DNA from: Crambe crambe
Taxonomy: Eukaryota > Porifera > Demospongiae > Poecilosclerida > Crambeidae
Direction: 5' to 3'
Assembly: GCA_963924555.1 (NCBI GenBank)
Contig: OZ004594.1
Span: 4,805,563 to 4,869,562 of the forward strand
Length of the DNA: 64,000 nucleotides
The notes beneath the pieces are model-generated. The model was not told the DNA's origin. It searched no databases and saw nothing but the letters and a program-made list of their open reading frames with translations. The position numbers and the translations under genes are program-made. Every line of letters starts with the position of its first letter. Position 1 is the first letter of the stretch. Positions 34,521-47,361 of the stretch are shown one piece after another.

Positions 34521-36444
34521 AGAGATAGCACACTCTAGACAGTATTGTATATTCTCTATATATTCCTCTTATGCATATTCTTTAGTTTATTAATACTTTA
34601 AGATTATTCTAATGTTAACTAGTTATATGAACAGGAAATAAGTAATGACCACAACAAATGTAAAAAACCACAAACAAGACTGGCATCATTAGTTAGTAAA
34701 ATGGCTGTTAGACCAGTTTGAATAAAAGTATGCATGCATGATTACTTGCAATGATAATTTCTTCTATGACATGGTTGTGAAAAGAGAGCCTGGGGACGAG
34801 GCTAGGTTGTGAACTTGTGCTCAAGCCTAACAGGTCATCAGCCACAAGGTGACAGGCTGTCGGGCTCACTCGTACTATACTTAGTGATGAAGACAGTAGT
34901 ACTGGAAAAAGGACTGCCCATACGTGATTCTTGCACCTGTAAATCAAGATATATTATCTGTGTAATTATACTGCATGTTTACTTACTCATGGATACATAG
35001 CTGTGGTCAAATTATCATAAGATCACATGATAGGACTGGCAATGCATAATTATGCAGTAATCATTATGTCATGATTAATTTGAGAGAAGACTCATCTTGT
35101 GATCATGAAGAAAGAGCTCAAGTGATTGGGAGTGCACTGATAGAGGATTGGGATGACAGTTGGTCAATAAAAATACCTCTCTTGTTAGTGGTGGAACAAT
35201 TGCTGCCTTGTTGAGATGGTGTGAGTATATTTACAGGTGCTGAAGGAAGAGGTAATGAGTGGATAATGCTGTATCTTCCAATGCATTTATCAATAGTTGC
35301 TGAAACTTAGGACCTCTTAATGGTAGATTTTTGGTATTCATTTATATTATCGAGATCTCTCGAGATTTCTTTCTGATATCTTGAGATATCTTCCTCTTTC
35401 TAAGGTTTTTATTTGTTGTTTCGTTTCAAGATTTTTTGTGATCTCTTCTTATTGAGATGGATTCTTCCAGAGTAAGCTTATTTTCATCCCCTTGAAACTT
35501 CTATTAGAGATTCCCTCTGACTGAGATATTCAGTGGTTGGAGAACTAAAAGTCAAGTCAGGATTGAGTGATTCGTCCTTGTCTGGACTGGGAACTGGTGA
35601 ATTTTTCAATCACATTAGGAGATAATTAGAACATAGATTCAGAGTTGATTTCACTGACATGAACACATGTGGACTACAGATTTTGGGAGATCAGGTTATT
35701 CACAAGCATGAGTTTGTTCCAAGGAGAAGCTAGAAGAAAGAAGACACTGGAAACACAAAAATAACGAAAAGGGGATGGAAAAAATAATTGTGGAAAAAGT
35801 ATAGAAACTGTACATAGCAAATAAAAGGAAAAAAACAACAATGATGAAATCGAACTTGGGATATTTGAAAGATAATGAAGAAGAATAATGACAAAAAGAA
35901 GGAATACGACTATAAAAACTTTACTTAACAATGATCCACAACAAAAATATCTAATGATGAATAGAACTTAGGAATCTTATAAGGAGTTAAATGATAATAA
36001 TCATAATACAACAGGATGGATAGAATATTATTAACTAAAAAATAACACATTAATTGACAGAGGACTACAGAAACTATATTATGTTAAAAACAAAAATGAT
36101 AAAATAGAAAATAGATCTTGTCATAAATATTTAAGGACACATGGAGATAAACAATGACAAAAAGAAGGATGGATAAAATATAGCAATTCAGGTGGCAGAG
36201 CACTAGTTAAAAAAAAACAATGTAAACAATAGATGAAGAATGGTTGAATACACAAAGAAGCTTAAAGAAATAAATAATTTGAAGTGCGATTCATTTTCAG
36301 GAATCTAATGTAAACAGCATAAGTTATGTGACAATAGCTAACATTCTGCCACACACTATAAAAGCTCTAGGAAAAATATGCTTTGTTATGAAATTCCATA
36401 CTGGCTTTCAATAGGGGAAACAAGACATTAAAGCTAAGCAACCT
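34521..36444. other. Spacer of the duplication unit before copy C
   Basis: Homologous to 20.5-22.47 kb and 49.38-51.36 kb over almost its whole length, with the same landmarks and many small deletions. No gene seen. Confidence 0.6.
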
Positions 36445-39400
36445 CTATTTTATAGACATTTTTTTAAATGGTGACTCACTTTCGAGAGGATTCCTTCCTG
36501 CAAAAACACTGTAATTATCTAAGACGTCACTCAGGGCATGGAACGTCACTGGTTGGGTGGGACAATACTCTGTCCATCTTTGCAGTATCAGGAGGCATTG
36601 ACGAGGGTGGTTGTGATGGAAACTGGGGTCCTGAGTCTTGGCTGCTGCTAAGTCATGCACATTGTGAGGGAGGATTCTCTCAAAGATATCTCTATGTTGA
36701 TGTGCACATCCAGCTATATCTGATAAAAAGCCTCCTGGTATTCGAGTTACTCTCATCAAACAATGTAGCTAGCTAAAATTCCTCGATTTAAACAGGCATA
36801 AGGCTCAAAGAAGAGTAAATCTCTGATGCTTATATTTTGTAGTTCTGTTTCTCATTTTGTTGTCACATAATTTTTGTCCTCAGCTATAGCACAAGATAGT
36901 TCATGCATGGAAAAGGAAAGAAGTTCAGTGGTCTTTCTAAGGGGATATGATTTCAATTCTTCAGGGTAGATAAATTTTTCTGTAGTAGTGACCACCTTTG
37001 AGTGTTCTTCCTTCACTTGAAACACAGTCTTGATGATCTCTGATCGCAACCTAACACCAGCCAATTCTGTGTCTTTCTTGCAACCAATCATCACTACCAC
37101 AGCAGACGTCTGCTCCACCACCTCAACCACAGCCTCCACCCCCTCCCTGTTCTGCCAATGAATGCCATTCTTCCATACATTGCACTTCATTTGCATGACT
37201 GGACAAGATGGGTCTTCTTCTTCTTCAGGTTCAGGATTCAGAGCAAAAGAGAAAGCTAAACGTATGAGGAGCACATATAATAAGCGTGGAAAAAAGATCA
37301 TCACCCTCAACACTGCAAGCTAGATACCAACCAAATTTATAAACTAGTTTCTTGTCTGTTATTATCTGTCCTTCTGGTCATTCTGTTTTAACAAGAGCTG
37401 GGAGGAAATAAAGAGATTCTCCTTGACTACCCCCAACATCTTCTACTTGAGTCTTCTTTCTTATGAGATCTGCTTCTGTCTGTCTTATTTCATGGCAAAA
37501 CTCAAAGTGACTCATGAAGTCAACTATCATTTTCACATCATATTAATTTTACTAAATACTTTTGTAATTTTAGAGAGTGGGACAACTCCAGTACTGCTAA
37601 ACGAGTCATAATGCTGCTTGAAGTTCTCAGGAGAAAAGATTGTACCATTTACTTCAGCCAATAAGACCTTGGTATCAAGTATGATCCAGCTATGACTGAT
37701 ATCCTCTTTATTGGAGAGAAAAAGAATCTTGCCTCACTTATTCAAGGTATGAAGTGCATCAAGTATGTATGACAAATTAATTATGATTTTTTTGGTTTTT
37801 AATAACTCTGTTAATGCATTTAATCCAAGTGCTACATGATCACTGAAAGAGGAATGCAGGAAACCAAAAATAAAAGATGTACAAATGTCTACCTCAATTT
37901 CATTATGTAACTGTGTGCACCTTTTTGTGATGATTTCATATTTGGACGATGCTTTGGTGCAGTTAATAAAAACACCTGAGTCTAATAATTCTGTTTCTAC
38001 ATTGGTCATGCTTCTAACTTGCTCCATCTTTTGAAAAGGCTTACCTCTGATGGCATCAATATGAGTGAAAATAATCAAAATTGTGTGCCTGTTAGCTTCA
38101 AGGTTTGATACAAAAGAATGCCAGTACTTCAATGCAGAACTGACTTCAGTAACATCCTTACTCAGATCAATGACTATAAGAATAATATTTCTAGGTGAGG
38201 AAGTGAGGTTCTTCAACATAGCTTCATGGCTGCTGTAGTATTCAGCATGACCAGCAAAATCATAAAATGTGACATTCCCTGAACTACCAAACTGAATGGT
38301 GACAGGTACTATTCCAGCTGTGTTCAACTCGACACCAGATACACTTCTAAATACAGCAGCAAGATCTTTAAACACATTTCTATCCACTTTATCTTGTATG
38401 GCCTTGATGAGAGTACTCTAAGTTACCAGCTGAAGGATTACCAACTACAAATACCTTCAAATTAGGATTTGAAATGTTACTACCATACTTATCATTGACA
38501 CACATGAAAACTCTGTCTTCAAATTGCTTTAGTGATTGTAAATCTTGGAATGACTTTTGAGTACAGTGCTCATAGACACTTATCATGAAAGATATCTTTG
38601 GATCACACTCACAATCTCTCTTAATCAGGTATCTGACCACACTTAGGCACTCATAATTAAAGGCAACTGTAAGTGGAGATAACCCTTCCATATCTTTCAT
38701 ATTTGGATTGCACTCAACCTTGTTAACCAGCCACTCAACAACTTTAAGATCCCCCTTTTTACAGGCGAAGTGTAGTGGGGTCCAACCCGATACACTTTTA
38801 ATATTAGGGTCAACATGTAATTCAACCACTAGTGTCTTGATTATCCTCAGACGTCCCATATAACTAGCAATGTGTAGTGGGGTCAAACCAGAACTATCCA
38901 GGACTGTTGAATCAATACCTGCAGAGTTCACCAACCACCTAATTCTCTCCTTATCACCTTTAATGCATGCATCATTAAGTAGTTAACAACCGCAACTCTC
39001 TTTAATGATATGTACACTAGTGAAGAACCACTTAACAATATGAAGATGTCTCTCTTTATAAGCATAATAAAGTGGGATCTTACCATCACTGTCCTCCACT
39101 GTTGGGTCAACATGTCCCCTAGTCACTAACCACTCAGTAATATTTCACTTACAAGCACAGTGAAGTGGGTTCCAACCATCATTGTCCTTGATTGCTGGAT
39201 CAACATGTGCTGTAGTCACTAACCACTCAGTAATATTTAGATGTCCCCCCTACAAGCACAGTGAAGTGGGTTCCAACCATCTCTGTCCTTGATTGCTGGA
39301 TCAACATGTGCTGTAGTCACTAACCACTTGACAATATTTAGATACCCAAATCAACAAGCAAAGTGAAGTGTGTTCCTACCACCATTGTCCTTGATTGCTG

Positions 39401-40028
39401 GATCGACATGTGTTGTAGTCACTAACCACTCGACAATATTTAGATATCCAAATATACAAGCATAGTGAAGTAGGTTATAACCATCATTGTCCTTAATGCA
39501 TGCTGGATCAACATGTGCTGTAATTACTAACCACTCAATTATATTCAGATGTCCCCCCAGACAAGCGTTGTGGAATGGGGTAAAACCATTATTGTCCTTT
39601 ATTGTTGGGTCAACATGCTTTGTAGTCACTAACCTCTCCACAATATCTAGTTGTCCTTCCAGACAAGCATTGTGAAGTTCAGCTACATCCTTATCTTTAA
39701 TTTCTGAACTTTCATACTCCTCATCATATATAATTACCTTAATAATATACTTGAGTGCTTCATAATGCCTGGATGAACAAGCATCCTTCATTAATTGCAT
39801 TAATACCTTAAGATTAAGTGTTGGACTATGTTTTTCAAGTAGTCTCACCATCTCTCTCACCACCTTTTCCCATCCACTAAGCAGTGCAGACTCGAGAGCA
39901 CCACTGTTCCACTTCTCAGGCAAGGGAAGTTGATGAAGAATCTCCAGCAAATCATCTTCTCTACAATTATACGATGCTGACAAACTCTTGACTGCCCTCA
40001 ATGCTCTATTCACATCAAATAATGCCAT
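36445..40028 (-). pseudogene. Family copy C (multiply frameshifted)
   Basis: The start is at 40028 (MALFDVNRALRAVKS). The N-terminal region and first ankyrin repeats are open to about 39351. The ankyrin part at 38.93-39.35 kb is broken repeatedly, with near-identical repeats that each lost bases. A 4-base insertion at about 38419-38423 destroys the P-loop (GNPSAG then frameshift). Further breaks fall at about 37734, 37540, 37310, 36850 and 36760. The death-like domain has the LILQRWTEYCPTQPVTF subtype shared with B and D. This is the most decayed of the five full-length copies. Confidence 0.88.
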
Positions 40029-40217
40029 TTTATGGAGCTTAAGCTGGCTAGTTCTGAGCAGAAAGGCTATATTCAGAGCAAGATTCGATTGGTCAAGCCC
40101 AAAATTGAGACTACCCCTATATTCGAACTCGAGCATCATAATTATATACTTTCTTAAGTTGTTGATTGATGCCACATAATCCCAAAATATTTTGTTATCG
40201 ATTAATAGCCACCTTAA

Positions 40218-40289
40218 TTGCAGCGAGCGAGCGAAGCGAGTGAGCTGACTCTCAGGTCATGACTCATTGAAATTTTAAATATATATATA
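40218..40289. repeat. GCGAGCGAGCGAAGCGAG-containing dispersed repeat
   Basis: TTGCAGCGAGCGAGCGAAGC followed by GAGTGAGCTGACTCTCAGG and an AT-rich end. The same about 70 bp occurs at 46917-46985 (inverted) and 47268-47340. It may be the end of a mobile element. Confidence 0.6.
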
Positions 40290-40310
40290 AGACTTATTAC
40301 ACGAGTCAGC

Positions 40311-40371
40311 GTGAGATATGGGGAGATATTTCACGAGCCGAAGGCGAGTGAAATATCTCGCCATATCTCAC
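40311..40371. repeat. Hairpin, 24-bp arms
   Basis: GTGAGATATGGGGAGATATT (start of the left arm, 40311-40334) pairs with the right arm at 40348-40371 with one mismatch, around a GAGCCGAAGGCGA loop. A strong cruciform or RNA stem, probably part of a foldback element. Confidence 0.7.
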
Positions 40372-40515
40372 AGCTGACGACCTCATATTCAACGGTTATA
40401 TTCAACGGTCTACTGCGCATGTGCAGACTAGCCTAGTAACCTTTTTGGCCGACATTTCTCAGTCTAATCGCCAGCGTTGGCGAGGCCCATAGGGCTAATA
40501 CAACTTTAATTGCAC

Positions 40516-41624
40516 CATAGATATAAGAGGTTTACGGGATTGGAAACGGATCACGTGCTCTCGTTAGCAACTAACAACCGAGGCGCGTTGACAGCTGAAT
40601 GACATAGCACTTTTGTCAAAGTTGCTGTTCTGACAAGATCCGTGAGGTAAGACTTATGCCAATGATACTATAATACACTAGGGCATAGATTTACTGTATG
40701 AAATAAATTTTAGCTCAGATTTTCAAGTTTATTCCTACAAATACTACTGTGGTGGTTAATGGGACTGTAATCCCTCTCACGCTTGATGGAATCAATTGCT
40801 GTTGCTCATTTTCTGATCAAAAGGCATGTAAACTTTAGCTACATGGAATAGTAATGTTAGTTTTTGTATTAGCTGACGTATATTGTCTCTAGCATTTGCA
40901 AGTGGTGTTAAAACTGTAATCCCTCTCCCAAGAAATAGATTAACAATATTGCAACTGTATTAGTAGTTTCAGGGAAAGGATAGAACAGTAAATGGAATTG
41001 GTGCATTCGTTTTCTATACAATAGTCATCCTATGGAGATGGCAAGCTTACTATATTTCCTCCCTAATATCCATAGGGTCCACAGGACAGCTGACTGAGCC
41101 GAATTCTTGAGATGGATGGTGTCAAAATCCAACAGCCAAAAGCTGGAAGTATTGCAATAATGCTGATGAGGGAGAACTGAGCAGAAACTGGTGGATAACT
41201 TTGGGGCAAAATTATCTAGCTATAATAATAATGAATTTATGTCTAATTTTAATACCAAAAGTCATTCTGGCCTTTCTTTCAAATCAATCACATAAAATTA
41301 ATGTATAATGAGCAATGATAGGTACTCATAGTTATAATTACAAGGAAAAAAGTTATGAATAATTAATAACTTCCTTCCTCAGACTCTCCAACTTCAACTC
41401 TCTGACTCTTCACTTCTTCAATACCTTCCCCTTAGCTTACTTGTGCTATTCTGTGAGCTGTAGGGGCAGAACATCACTTTAACTGCCTTGAAAGGAGTGA
41501 ATATTGATCTCCTTTCACGGCCATTAATATAATTAATGCTGCATGCGCGTGCGCATCTGTCAACGCGCCTCGGTTGTGCAGTTCATTGGGCGTTTCCAAT
41601 CCCGTAAAACCTCTTATATCTATG
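40516..41624 (+). mobile_element. Element Y, copy 2 (1,109 bp)
   Basis: Same ends and length as copy 1 (CATAGATATAAGA...CTTATATCTATG), with its own 7-bp target duplication ATTGCAC (40509-40515 and 41625-41631). It appears to differ from copy 1 by only a few point changes. Non-coding. Confidence 0.93.
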
Positions 41625-42570
41625 ATTGCACAGACACGCACTTTTATCACTCACCAGTTTACGGAAGTATCCGGAGAGAGTGTTTGTGGTCAAATTCACT
41701 TCCTTTAGTTGTAGTGCCGAGATTTTCCCTTTACAGAAGGCATAAAGCTGCCTGTAGCTGCACCTTGCACGGTACTAACTCCACTATAATTTTAATAGCA
41801 AATGCAGCTGCACGCGCGAAGCAGCTGCTACATTTTTGTGGTCTTTGATATTGTGATAATCAATCGTGTTGTGGGCTGTGACATTTGTATTTCACACTTC
41901 CTGCCACTACTTCGAAGGTATGTAGAGCTCCTCCTATTATAAGTGGCATGTTATGCGTAATAAAATTAACTGTCCATTAGTGCATGTCTGTAATACAGCC
42001 TTTGCTTTATAGAGCCTTTGAATGCTACTCATAGCTTGAAGCTATACTGTTCATTGAATATAATGGCCTACTGAATAAGAATGGTGTGTTGGTATTAGCT
42101 ATTAGCTAGCAGTAGTCCATCCAAATCTTTTACTATAGCTATACACACACTATAGCAATGACAACCCTTGCCCATGGACCATGTCACTCTGTAAGCAGTG
42201 ATCATTCAGATACACACTTAAAAACATTGATTGACTATTAATCATCATGGGACACTTTCAGACACGGATACCTCTGCCAGGCTTCCATGAAGCAAATCAA
42301 AAGGAAAACCCTTAGCTAACATTAAAAATTTCCATCCTTGATGGCTGCCCAACCAAGCAGGTAGCTACGAACAGAAACAATTTATTGTATTCAGAACTGT
42401 AAAAAACTGACATACAGCACCACCAATCTTTTAATACCCCAGGCCAACCCCAGATAAAGTTGATATTCTCTCTTGATAGGTACAGATGTGTATCACATAC
42501 GTTTGATACTATTATGTTTCCTGGGAGTAAGATTTTCATCCTAAAGATGCTATAGGTTCCTGAATCAGAA

Positions 42571-43360
42571 TGCCCTTATCTCTCTTTGAACACTATCACA
42601 GAAGAGCTACTACCACACTTAATGTCTGTACTCCTTTTTCATGGGATCGGGAATACCAGTTTTCTCTCTACATTCTATCATTTTTCTCCTTCATCAATAA
42701 TGAAACACTGTGTGGTTCACTAGGACAAGTGACAGCAGATCCTGCCTCCCCTTCCCTCCGACTTGTTGGCTGTGGATATTTTAGAGTGTATTTATCCAAT
42801 CTTCACCAATCACCCTCTTTTATTCAATGAAATCAGAGTCTCTCCATGACTTGCACTATCATCAGGAGAACAGTGTGGGAGTGAGCAGACATGACCATGC
42901 CCTCTACCGAAGCTCTACAGCTCCACTGGAATCGCTCCCTGTGGTATTAGAGATGTGGCATCATGCAACTTCCAACGACATTGATCTTCCAGGTAAGTTA
43001 GCTGTTTGAGAAATGTAATTAAGATTCGATTTCTAGCTCACTGACACACATACATTTACCTATATAGCTGGAAATGGTTGGATGGAAAAGTCCAAAGTGT
43101 CTTAGACGTTCCTGAAAACATGGCAAGAGTTCAGGATTTTGTTTTCAATGGGTGTGGCTGAAAATTGACAAGCATACAAATGTGGACCAGGATGCAAGTG
43201 TGTCAACTGTTTAAATAGCTATGACAACAGTCTCAATCATCCTGAAGCAGTGATGGAGCTGTAAACATTGATGGACTTCAGAAACAGAACGAAGAATTGA
43301 TAGGAGATAATATAGAGAGTGATGAAGAACATGAACTAAATGAAAGACAGGATGAATGGG
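42571..43360 (+). pseudogene. Decayed gene remnant with CXC-type cysteine motif
   Basis: 42571-42990 reads in two overlapping frames (HYHRRATTTLNVCTPFSW...; ESLHDLHYHQENSVGVSRHD), the second ending at GTAAGT, a good splice donor. 43085-43360 reads VLDVPENMARVQDFVFNGCG, then after a frame change YKCGPGCKCVNCLN, then IGDNIESDEEHELNERQDEW. The last part resembles the CXC-type cysteine-rich C-termini found in transposon-like proteins of sponges and cnidarians. Stops and frameshifts interrupt it. Product and start are not known. Confidence 0.35.
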
Positions 43361-43560
43361 TGTGACATTTGCATTTTGCAATACTTACATCCACAAAATT
43401 GCTACTGTATATTATACAAGCAATACTACACAGGATCCAGCTAGAATCTGAAGTGTCCACTGCTAGGAACGAAAATTCTAGCAAGAAACACTATGACGTG
43501 ATGAAACTAGCCAAGCAACAGAGGCAACATATAGCTGAATTTTCTGCCTGTTTATAGCTT

Positions 43561-44873
43561 GCAACAATGTTTACTGTGCAGTAATACTTACCTAGGTTTC
43601 ATCTTTAGCAGAAAGTGCTCTCCATATTGCTTCTTCGGCTTCTAAGAGGCAGTTACAGTCCATACAAAACACCCGCACAATTTCTGTTTTTCGACTACAA
43701 TTTATGACGTCATCGCTAATACGTGGTAATTAATTACGTCCACTGGCGATTAGACTGTTTCGAGCATAGATAGAACAGAATAATAGTCAGCTCTAAGGTA
43801 AGTTATCCTAGCTAGCTATTAGCTGAGCTGTAACGACAGCATGTAAATTTTGAATGGTAAGCTTTCTCGAGCCCAGTGAGTTGTGCATTATTTAGAACGA
43901 AAGCAGGCTGATCGTAGCTCCCTATCCCTTCACCTTCTTTTATCTATGAATTCAGCTATTTAGAATATTTTAATCCCTTACCAAGCTTGGTTATGATCCA
44001 GCATTGCAACACAAGAGCTATGAAATTAAATCCCATGAAACAAGAATAGCTACAGACCTTGCCTCCTTCCCCTACCACTCTATGAACTTTATTCAGCATA
44101 ACATAGAATTAATATTAAAAACAGTTATAATAACTTAAGGAAAAAAAGTGCTAACTACTTCCTACAAAAAGATATCAGAACAAGCAGCTATAATGAGATA
44201 TTCATAGATAGCTACAGCTCTAATATCCTCCTGCAAAAAGAAAGAAACAAGTAAAGAAAAATATTTATTCTAATAAATGAAGGTGATGTAGGGATGACTA
44301 GTTAACTGGTCTTGGAACAAGAGCTGAATGGATGAGATTATGCAAGGATGAAGTCAAATCCGGGTGCAATCACTAGTGTGACGTACCCACAATTGTGAGA
44401 TGGAACAAAGAACATAATATACATAGCTATAATTATACAAAAAAATCACAGATAGTATGTATAAATTATAATATAAAAAATATAATAATTTAAGCCAGAG
44501 GAGATTATAATCACATGCAGCCTCAGGCTATCCTTGTTCAGTATTAGATGGGGTTGTTCCAGCTGAGATAGGATGTAAAAGACACATAGCTGTCCGAGAA
44601 GAAGTACATAGCTGTCTACCGCAGTGCTGATTCAGCATATTGCATCATGTGTCACAGAAGATTACTGAAAGTAGATTATAAATCCACCTAATCAGATTTT
44701 TGGCGCATGTGCAAAGAGTGCTCTATTGACTGCCTCCACAAACCTGGGGACGAGCAAGTAGTTCTCTATAAAAAAATTAATATGTAGCTATCTATCCCAC
44801 CTTTTGATTTCATACCAAGGGCGTATATGCGTAGGCAGGGGAGCTATGAATTAATTACAAAAAAAAGAAAGAA
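43561..44873. other. Intergenic, no gene seen
   Basis: AT-rich. At 43743-43757 CTGGCGATTAGACTG is the exact inverse of 40460-40474. The word GATGTAGGGATGAC at about 44287 is shared with the foldback arms to the right. No coding frame convinces me. Confidence 0.3.
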
Positions 44874-45406
44874 AACAAGTAAAGGAAAAAACATTTGAAA
44901 AAAATGAAAGTTGATGTAGGGATGACAAAAATAGTGTACAAAAAAATAAAGAAACAAGGAAAGAAATTGCGAAAAGAAAATGTTTGATTTATTATCATCC
45001 CTACATCAAGCCTATCAATGGTATAGCAATGGACTAGCTATCTACCATAATAGAAACCTTCTAATAGAGAGGCTGTCCTCTTTCAAAGATGAAAATCTAT
45101 TAGCAGTCACTCTTAGCACATTTTAGCAGGTGGTTTCAGCTATAGTAGCATCACATAATACTATAGTCGTACCATTATTGTTTCATATGGTAATCATCGA
45201 ACATCTTATGATAGCTATTTAGCTGAATAGTCAAAGTATAGCTAATATCTAGCTACAATAATTCCTTGGCTTGATGTAGGGATGATAATAAATCAAACAT
45301 TTTCTTTTCGCAATTTCTTTCCTTGTTTCTTTATTTTTTTGTACACTATTTTTGTCATCCCTACATCAACTTTCATTTTTTTCAAATGTTTTTTCCTTTA
45401 CTTGTT
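44874..45406. repeat. Foldback element, 139-bp inverted arms
   Basis: Arms 44874-45012 and 45268-45406 are inverse complements over the same length, with very few mismatches (AAAGTTGATGTAGGGATGAC at the left, GTCATCCCTACATCAACTTT at the right). A 255-bp AT-rich spacer separates them. No target duplication is obvious and there is no gene inside. Confidence 0.85.
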
Positions 45407-45480
45407 GGCGAGCGAGCGAAGCGAGCGAAGCCCCACACTAATTGGTCAAAATGGAAAATTGCGATATTTATATGTTACAC

Positions 45481-46589
45481 CATAGATATAAGAGGTTTTA
45501 CGGGATTGGAAACGCCCAATGAACTGCACAACCGTGGCGCGTTGACAGATGCGCACGCGCATGCAGCATTAATTATATTAATCGTTGTGAAAAGAGATCA
45601 ATATTCACTCCTTTCAAGGCAGTTAAAGTGATATTCTGCCCCTACAGCTCACAGAATAGTACAAGTAAGCTAAGGGGAAGGTATTGAAGAAGTGAATAGT
45701 CAGAGAGTTGAAGTTGGAGAGTCTGAGGAAGGAAGTTATTAATTATTCATAACTTTTTTCCTTGTAATTATAACTATGAGTACCTATCATTGCTCATTAT
45801 ACATTAATTTTATGTGATTGATTTGAAAGAAAGGCCAGAATGACTTTTGGTATTAAAATTAGACATAAATTCATTATTATTATAGCTAGATAATTTTGCC
45901 CCAAAGTTATCCGCCAGTTTCTGCTCAGTTCTCCCTCATCAACATTATTGCAATACTTCCAGCTTTTGGCTGTTGGGTTTTGACACCATCCACCTCAAGA
46001 ATTCAGCTCAGTCAGCTGTCTTGTGGACCCTATGGATATTAGGGGGGAAATATAGTAAGCTTGCCATCTCCATAGGATGACTATTGTATAGAAAACGAAT
46101 GCACCAATTCCATTTACTGTTCTATCCTTTCCCTGAAATAACTAATACAGTTTCAATATTGTTAATCTATTTCTTGGGAGAGGGATTACAGTTTTAACAC
46201 CACTTGCAAATGCTAGAGACAATATATGTCAGCTAATACAAAAACCAACATTACTATTCCATGTAGCTAAAGTTTACATGCCTTTTGATCAGAAAATGGG
46301 CAACAGCAATTGATTCCATCAAGCGTGAGAGGGATTACAGTCCCATTAACCACTACAGTAGTATTTGTAGGAATAAACTTGAAAATCTGAGCTGAAATTT
46401 ATTTCATACAGTAAATCTATGCCCTAGTGTATTATAGTATCATTGGCATAAGTCTTACCTCACGGATCTTATCAGAACAGCAACTTTGACAAAAGTGGTA
46501 TGTCATTCAGCTGTCAACGCGCCTCGGTTGTTAGTTGCTAACGAGAGCACGTGATCCGTTTCCAATCCCGTAAACATCTTATATCTATG
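45481..46589 (-). mobile_element. Element Y, copy 3 (1,109 bp, inverted)
   Basis: Same element in the opposite orientation, with the 7-bp target duplication GTTACAC at 45474-45480 and 46590-46596. It is again exactly 1,109 bp, and non-coding. Confidence 0.93.
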
Positions 46590-46660
46590 GTTACACGTAC
46601 GTCACTCAAAGTGCGCATGCGCTTACGCATGCGCATGAAATAGCTACTAAGCAACGTCAT

Positions 46661-46926
46661 AATAAGCAATCATTTTCGTTAAGCTTGAAGTTGAAACACT
46701 ATTGTAGCGAGTATTACGGAACCCAGAGAACCAGAAAACAAGCGAAGGAGGGCCCCAGAACACCCTCTAGAAACTGACCAGCAAAGAAGAGCGAGACCTC
46801 ATGAAAGAAATGAAAGAGACAGAGCTAGAAGGAGAACAGAGTCAAAGGAACAGAGAAAAACAAGACTAGCAAAGAAATGCGACAGACAGATGGCATTTTG
46901 GAGTGTAGACCTAGATATATATATTT
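46661..46926 (+). pseudogene. Arg/Glu-rich transposon-type remnant
   Basis: An open frame of about 88 codons without its own ATG. It reads EPREPENKRRRAPEHP, ARPHERNERDRARRR and KEQRKTRLAKKCDRQMAFW. Such Arg/Glu-rich stretches commonly precede Helitron-type replicases in animal genomes; that link is a guess from composition. It runs into a 93-bp inverted repeat arm. Confidence 0.3.
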
Positions 46927-47136
46927 AAAATTTCAATGAGTCATGACCTGAGAGTCAGCTCACTCGCTTCGCTCGCTCGCTGCAATTACACTGGCAGGAT
47001 TGGTGAGGGTAGTAGAGGGATGGAGAGGTTGGAGGGTGGGAGTGGCATAGCATTCCACCATTGGCACATGTGTGACCTGCTGCAACAATGCTGTTACCTA
47101 GCTGCATCAGTAATTTCTGCACCACCAACCCCCCAA

Positions 47137-47172
<36 letters not shown>

Positions 47173-47361
47173 ACAAAAAAATACAGTAATGTATAGCTGG
47201 GATCCAGGCATATAGAGAATACTTGCTTGCTCACTCGCTGTCAACTGAATGTTGAACATTGCCCTAGTTGCAGCGAGCGAGCGAAGCGAGTGAGCTGACT
47301 CTCAGGTCATGACTCATTGAAATTTTAAATATATATATCTAGGTCTACACTCCAAAATGCC
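46892..47361. repeat. 93-bp inverted repeat pair
   Basis: Arms 46892-46984 and 47269-47361 are inverse complements (GGCATTTTGGAGTGTAGACC at the left; GGTCTACACTCCAAAATGCC at the right). Each includes the GCGAGCGAGCGAAGCGAG word and an ATATATAT run. The 284-bp interval holds a CAA run. Probably ends of a mobile element. Confidence 0.75.
47139..47172. repeat. (CAA)n microsatellite
   Basis: About eleven CAA units, inside the interval of the inverted repeat pair. Confidence 0.9.
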
